Shown piece by piece: positions 5,761 to 8,072 of a stretch of 8,072 bases of DNA. The notes under the pieces were generated by a model. It saw nothing but the letters and a program-made list of their open reading frames with translations, ran no database searches and had not been told where the DNA came from. The stretch's first letter is position 1, and each line of letters starts with the position of its first letter. Both the position numbers and the translations under genes were made by a program. Origin of the DNA: Candidatus Zhuqueibacterota bacterium (GTDB lineage: Bacteria > BS750m-G25); contig JADHWK010000080.1 in assembly GCA_016783505.1 (NCBI GenBank), positions 1-8,072 on the forward strand, given 5' to 3'.

Positions 5761-5769
5761 CTTCCAAAA

Positions 5770-6558
5770 ATGGATTGGGGAATGAAGAATAGGCTATCAC
5801 GAATTATCAAACCGGATACGGGCCGCACCGTTATGTTAGCAGTTGATCACGGATATTTTCTGGGCCCCACCAGCGGGCTGGAGAACCCCCGTAAAACCAT
5901 TGCGCCGCTTCTCCCGCATACGGATGCACTGATGCTCACCCGTGGGGTCTTGCGCACATCCGTTGATCCTAATAACGATATACCCGTGGTTCTTAGGGTT
6001 TCGGGTGGTACCAGTATTCTGAAGGAAAACCTGGATAATGAAGGAATTACAGTTTCCATGAAAGATGCCATTCGACTCAACGTGGCCGCGGTGGCTCTTT
6101 CCATTTTTGTGGGCTCCGATCACGAAAAGGAGACCCTTCTGAACCTTGCTAATCTGGTGAACGAGGGGGAGGAATATGGAATTCCTGTCCTGGCGGTTAC
6201 CGCTGTTGGTAAAAAAATGGCGCGGGATGTCCGCTACCTCAGCCTCTGCTGTCGGATTGCCGCTGAACTGGGGGCTCATTTCGTCAAAACCTACTACTGT
6301 GATGAATTTGAAAAGGTGGTGGAGAGTTGTCCCATACCGGTGGTTATTGCTGGTGGAAAAAAGCTCCCGGAACGTGAGGCTCTCAAGCTCGCCTTTGATG
6401 CCATTCAAAAGGGAGCGGTTGGTGTGGATATGGGCAGGAACATCTTCCAATCAGACCATCCGGTGGCCATGATCCAGGCGGTACGGGCGGTGGTCCATGA
6501 GAACGCTTCCGTAGATCAGGCTTACGACCTGTTCGAAAGTGTTAAGAGCAGTAAGTAG
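5770..6558 (+). CDS. lsrF: LsrF/DhnA-type class I aldolase-thiolase
   Basis: 262 residues from ATG 5770. The sequence follows E. coli LsrF closely from its LDWGM..RLSRI onward: MDWGMKNRLSRI, TVMLAVDHGYFLGPTSGL (20-37), TRGVLRTSV, KTYYCDEFEKVV, PVVIAGGKKLPEREAL (190-205) and GVDMGRNIFQSDHPVAMIQA (218-237). The Schiff-base lysine is K173 in FVKTYY (LsrF K203), and D26-H27 are conserved. E. coli LsrF has about 29 further N-terminal residues that are dispensable to the barrel. Known LsrF reaction: 3-hydroxy-2,4-pentanedione 5-phosphate plus CoA to DHAP and acetyl-CoA, the last step of autoinducer-2 breakdown. No lsrK, lsrR, lsrG or lsr transporter gene is in the window, so an AI-2 role is unproven; a different phosphorylated ketose is possible. 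It follows deoC after 248 bp of repeats, so co-transcription is uncertain. Confidence 0.9.
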   Translation: MDWGMKNRLSRIIKPDTGRTVMLAVDHGYFLGPTSGLENPRKTIAPLLPHTDALMLTRGVLRTSVDPNNDIPVVLRVSGGTSILKENLDNEGITVSMKDAIRLNVAAVALSIFVGSDHEKETLLNLANLVNEGEEYGIPVLAVTAVGKKMARDVRYLSLCCRIAAELGAHFVKTYYCDEFEKVVESCPIPVVIAGGKKLPEREALKLAFDAIQKGAVGVDMGRNIFQSDHPVAMIQAVRAVVHENASVDQAYDLFESVKSSK

Positions 6559-6578
6559 AATAATGGAAGCTGGAATAT

Positions 6579-6648
6579 CGGTCAGGCACCAGACTGATCG
6601 GTTGCATCTATTCTTTTATTTTTGGTACCCAAGATTAAAATCGTGGGT
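6579..6648 (+). terminator. weak hairpins after the LsrF-type gene
   Basis: CGGTCAG (6579-6585) faces CTGATCG (6594-6600) with one G-U or mismatch, followed 10 nt later by a T-rich stretch at 6611-6623. A second hairpin, ACCCAAGAT (6627-6635) with ATCGTGGGT (6640-6648), has one mismatch and a TAAA loop and is followed by TTTCTTGAT. Either could be a leaky terminator, but neither has a clean T-run. Confidence 0.3.
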
Positions 6649-6768
6649 TTCTTGATGAGTATCTTGCCGATTTGAAAGATCGTTGAGATTGGAAGACTGT
6701 ACCAAGACCTGTAAGGGAAGGGTGGAAGATAGGCTCCCAGCCTGTAGGTAAGGTTGAACCCTAGGTTC

Positions 6769-6792
6769 CATCCATTTCTCCATTCATCCATT
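6769..6792. repeat. three imperfect 8-bp tandem units
   Basis: CATCCATT, TCTCCATT, CATCCATT lie in succession just before the dehydrogenase ribosome site. A small palindrome GAACC-CTA-GGTTC (6756-6768) directly precedes them. Probably slippage. No convincing promoter is visible in this 251-bp spacer. Confidence 0.45.
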
Positions 6793-6809
6793 ATTAAGGG
6801 GAGAGAGCG

Positions 6810-7835
6810 GTGCGGGTGGCGATGTATTATAATAACCGGGATGTACGGTTAGAAGACATGCCAAAGCCACAAATCGTTCCTGGGGAGCTGCTGGTGCGGG
6901 TGATGGCCAGTGGCATCTGCGGCAGCGATGTGATGGAATGGTATCGGATCAAGCACGCCCCCCTGGTGCTGGGACACGAGATGGCTGGGGAGATTGTGGA
7001 AATGGGAAAGGGGGTAGAGCGGTTCAAGGAGGGTGATCGAGTCTTCGTATCCCATCATGTCCCGTGCAATACCTGCCCACATTGCCTGAATGGAAATTAC
7101 TCGGTATGCGATACCCTACGTTCGACGAATTTTGATCCCGGTGGCTTTTCCGAGTACATTAGGGTCCCCCCAATCAACGTGGACAGGGGTACCTTTCTTT
7201 TACCCGACGGGATGTCTTTTGAAGAGGGGTCCTTCATCGAACCGCTGGCCTGCGTCCTGCGCGGGCAGAGGCTGGCACGAATAGAGCCCGGTCAATCCGT
7301 GCTTGTCTTGGGCAGCGGGATTTCAGGGCTGCTTCACCTACAACTGGCCCGGGCCCTGGGAGCCGGCCGGGTGGTGGCCACGGACATTAGCCACTACCGG
7401 CTGAAGGCTGCCCAGCAGTTCGGGGCTGATGCTGCCATCCACGGCGAGGAGGACGTCCCCAACAGACTTAAAGAGATCAACGACGGCAGATTGGCCGACC
7501 TGGTGATAACCTGCACCGCAGCCATTCCAGCCATCGCCCAGGCATTTCAATCAGTGGAAAGGGGGGGGACTATTCTCCTCTTCGCCCCTACAGAGCCTGG
7601 GGTAACCATCCCTTATCCATTTTACGACCTCTGGCACGATGGAATTACCATAACCCATTCCTATGCCGGCAGCCCCAGGGACATTTTTGATGCAATTGAA
7701 TTGATCAAGGCCGGTAGGGTAAGGGTGGGTGAGATGATCACCCATAGGTTAAGTCTTGCCGAGACGGGCCTGGGTTTCCAGCTTGTCGCTAACGCCCAGG
7801 ACTCCATCAAGGTGATCATCGAGCCGTACAGATAA
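6810..7835 (+). CDS. zinc-dependent medium-chain alcohol/polyol dehydrogenase
   Basis: 341 residues, a normal length for the MDR superfamily. The N-terminal GroES-like domain has the catalytic zinc residues C37 (GICGSD), H56 and E57 (LGHEMAG) and E144 (FIEP). The structural zinc lobe is complete with C86, C89, C92 and C100 (PCNTCPHC...SVC). The Rossmann domain begins at VLVLGSGISG (164-173), and D192 in VVATDIS at the end of strand 2 favours NAD over NADP. The GTG start has AAGGGGAG (6796-6803) at 6 nt; an in-frame ATG four codons later lacks that spacing. Known family substrates include sorbitol/iditol, threonine, galactitol 1-phosphate and aminocyclitol precursors; nothing seen picks one. 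The upstream aldolases suggest it feeds a keto-sugar or removes an alcohol or aldehyde, which is inference. It is 251 bp from the LsrF-type gene. Confidence 0.92.
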   Translation: MRVAMYYNNRDVRLEDMPKPQIVPGELLVRVMASGICGSDVMEWYRIKHAPLVLGHEMAGEIVEMGKGVERFKEGDRVFVSHHVPCNTCPHCLNGNYSVCDTLRSTNFDPGGFSEYIRVPPINVDRGTFLLPDGMSFEEGSFIEPLACVLRGQRLARIEPGQSVLVLGSGISGLLHLQLARALGAGRVVATDISHYRLKAAQQFGADAAIHGEEDVPNRLKEINDGRLADLVITCTAAIPAIAQAFQSVERGGTILLFAPTEPGVTIPYPFYDLWHDGITITHSYAGSPRDIFDAIELIKAGRVRVGEMITHRLSLAETGLGFQLVANAQDSIKVIIEPYR

Positions 7836-7861
7836 TAAGGGACGATGGGGGTCTTCAGTGT

Positions 7862-7898
7862 ATCCGATTTGGGAAGAGCCGCCCAAATCTTTCCGGAT
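7862..7898 (+). repeat. hairpin in the dehydrogenase 3' region
   Basis: ATCCG (7862-7866) pairs with CGGAT (7894-7898) and ATTTGGG (7867-7873) with CCCAAAT (7882-7888), giving 12 bp with a 5-nt bulge (CTTTC) on one side and an 8-nt loop. It lies 26 nt after the stop and lacks a T-run. It may protect the mRNA 3' end or be another intergenic palindrome. Confidence 0.5.
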
Positions 7899-7908
7899 TA
7901 AGAAACGG

Positions 7909-7935
7909 TTGACAAAGACTATTCTGCCATATAGA
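7909..7935 (+). promoter_or_regulatory. promoter-like pair before the terminator
   Basis: A perfect TTGACA (7909-7914) and TATAGA (7930-7935, 4 of 6) with a short 15-bp spacer. Transcription would begin at the terminator itself and end after about 40 nt unless the terminator is leaky. Weak evidence. Confidence 0.2.
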
Positions 7936-7943
7936 CACAAAAG

Positions 7944-7979
7944 AAAAGCCAGCCTATTAATTAAGGCCGGCTTTTTTTT
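7944..7979 (+). terminator. intrinsic terminator, probably bidirectional
   Basis: AAGCCAGCCT (7946-7955) pairs with AGGCCGGCTT (7964-7973) with one A-C mismatch and an 8-nt AT-rich loop, followed on the + strand by an unbroken T-run to 7979. On the minus strand the same stem is followed by TTTTCTTTT, so it can also stop transcription entering from the right. It ends the dehydrogenase transcript about 110 nt after the stop. Confidence 0.85.
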
Positions 7980-7989
7980 AGGGTGAGTT

Positions 7990-8072
7990 ATGACTTTATG
8001 GTCAGCGGTGATAGCAAAAACCCTTAATCTACAAAGCCAAGATGCCCCTGACGATTCAGGAAGGATTGGTAG
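7990..8072. other. window edge, possible partial gene on either strand
   Basis: On the + strand an ATG at 7990 opens a frame of 27 codons running off the edge (begins MTLWSAVIAKTLN), but its ribosome site is poor (GGTGAG only 2 nt away). On the minus strand a frame entering from the edge ends at TAA (8026-8024) with the C-terminus FLNRQGHLGFVD. The bidirectional terminator would suit a convergent minus-strand gene. I recognise neither peptide. Confidence 0.2.

Noticed and set aside
5662-5769. In-frame ATG at 5662 that would extend the LsrF-type protein by 36 residues to 298.
   Set aside because: The extension is translated from the REP-like inverted pair, lacks a ribosome site and does not resemble the E. 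coli LsrF N-terminus; ATG 5770 has AAAGGAGGT at 9 nt.
5836-6450. Minus-strand open frame of 204 codons.
   Set aside because: It lies wholly antisense to the conserved LsrF-type gene and has no recognisable domain or ribosome site.
4829-7835. Bacterial microcompartment locus, suggested by deoC with an alcohol dehydrogenase.
   Set aside because: No shell protein, encapsulation peptide or aldehyde dehydrogenase is visible in the window.

Overview
The window is bacterial DNA carrying catabolic and transport genes, all on the + strand, in two compositionally different halves. Bases 1 to about 3000 are AT-rich (hand count 19 G+C of 60 at 421-480, 24 of 60 at 2581-2640). From about 3120 onward the coding DNA is clearly GC-richer (42 of 60 at 3241-3300, 39 of 60 at 7261-7320). 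Purine-rich Shine-Dalgarno sites, TTG and GTG starts and sigma70/sigmaA-like promoters suit many bacterial phyla. I cannot name the host; the repeat-rich spacers are compatible with an uncultured lineage.

Left half (1-2967): the 3' end of a galactokinase-like GHMP kinase; 46 bp later a Gfo/Idh/MocA-family NAD(P)-dependent oxidoreductase; a 300-bp gap with candidate promoters and a 28-codon ORF behind a strong Shine-Dalgarno; then a neutral-ceramidase-like protein that keeps the likely metal ligands but has Asn where true ceramidases have the Ser nucleophile. Kinase plus sugar oxidoreductase plus hydrolase suggests breakdown of a modified or N-acylated sugar, but the substrate is not visible. 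The inverted pair ACCGATT...AATCGGT occurs on both sides of the ceramidase-like gene, and the downstream copy overlaps a good promoter.

Right half (3120-7835): an APC-superfamily amino-acid permease with a TTG start and a structured leader, then three separated catabolic genes: deoC (deoxyribose-phosphate aldolase), an LsrF-type class I aldolase/thiolase, and a zinc-dependent medium-chain alcohol dehydrogenase. A near-consensus promoter overlaps the permease stop codon and probably starts a roughly 320-nt leader of deoC. DeoC gives acetaldehyde and glyceraldehyde 3-phosphate. LsrF-type enzymes cleave a phosphorylated ketose derivative to DHAP. The dehydrogenase could oxidise a polyol or alcohol. 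A shared sugar-phosphate route is an inference.

The spacers around deoC and the LsrF-type gene are full of palindromic repeats: a REP-like palindrome interrupted by a second GC-rich palindrome (4562-4705), a perfect-armed hairpin (4735-4776), a second copy of the GC-rich element (5572-5637), and an inverted pair of GTAG-headed REP-like units (5657-5734). The last pair reads through as an open N-terminal extension, which argues for the LsrF start at 5770. The window ends with a hairpin and a probably bidirectional terminator after the dehydrogenase. I see no tRNA, rRNA, CRISPR array, insertion sequence or phage gene.
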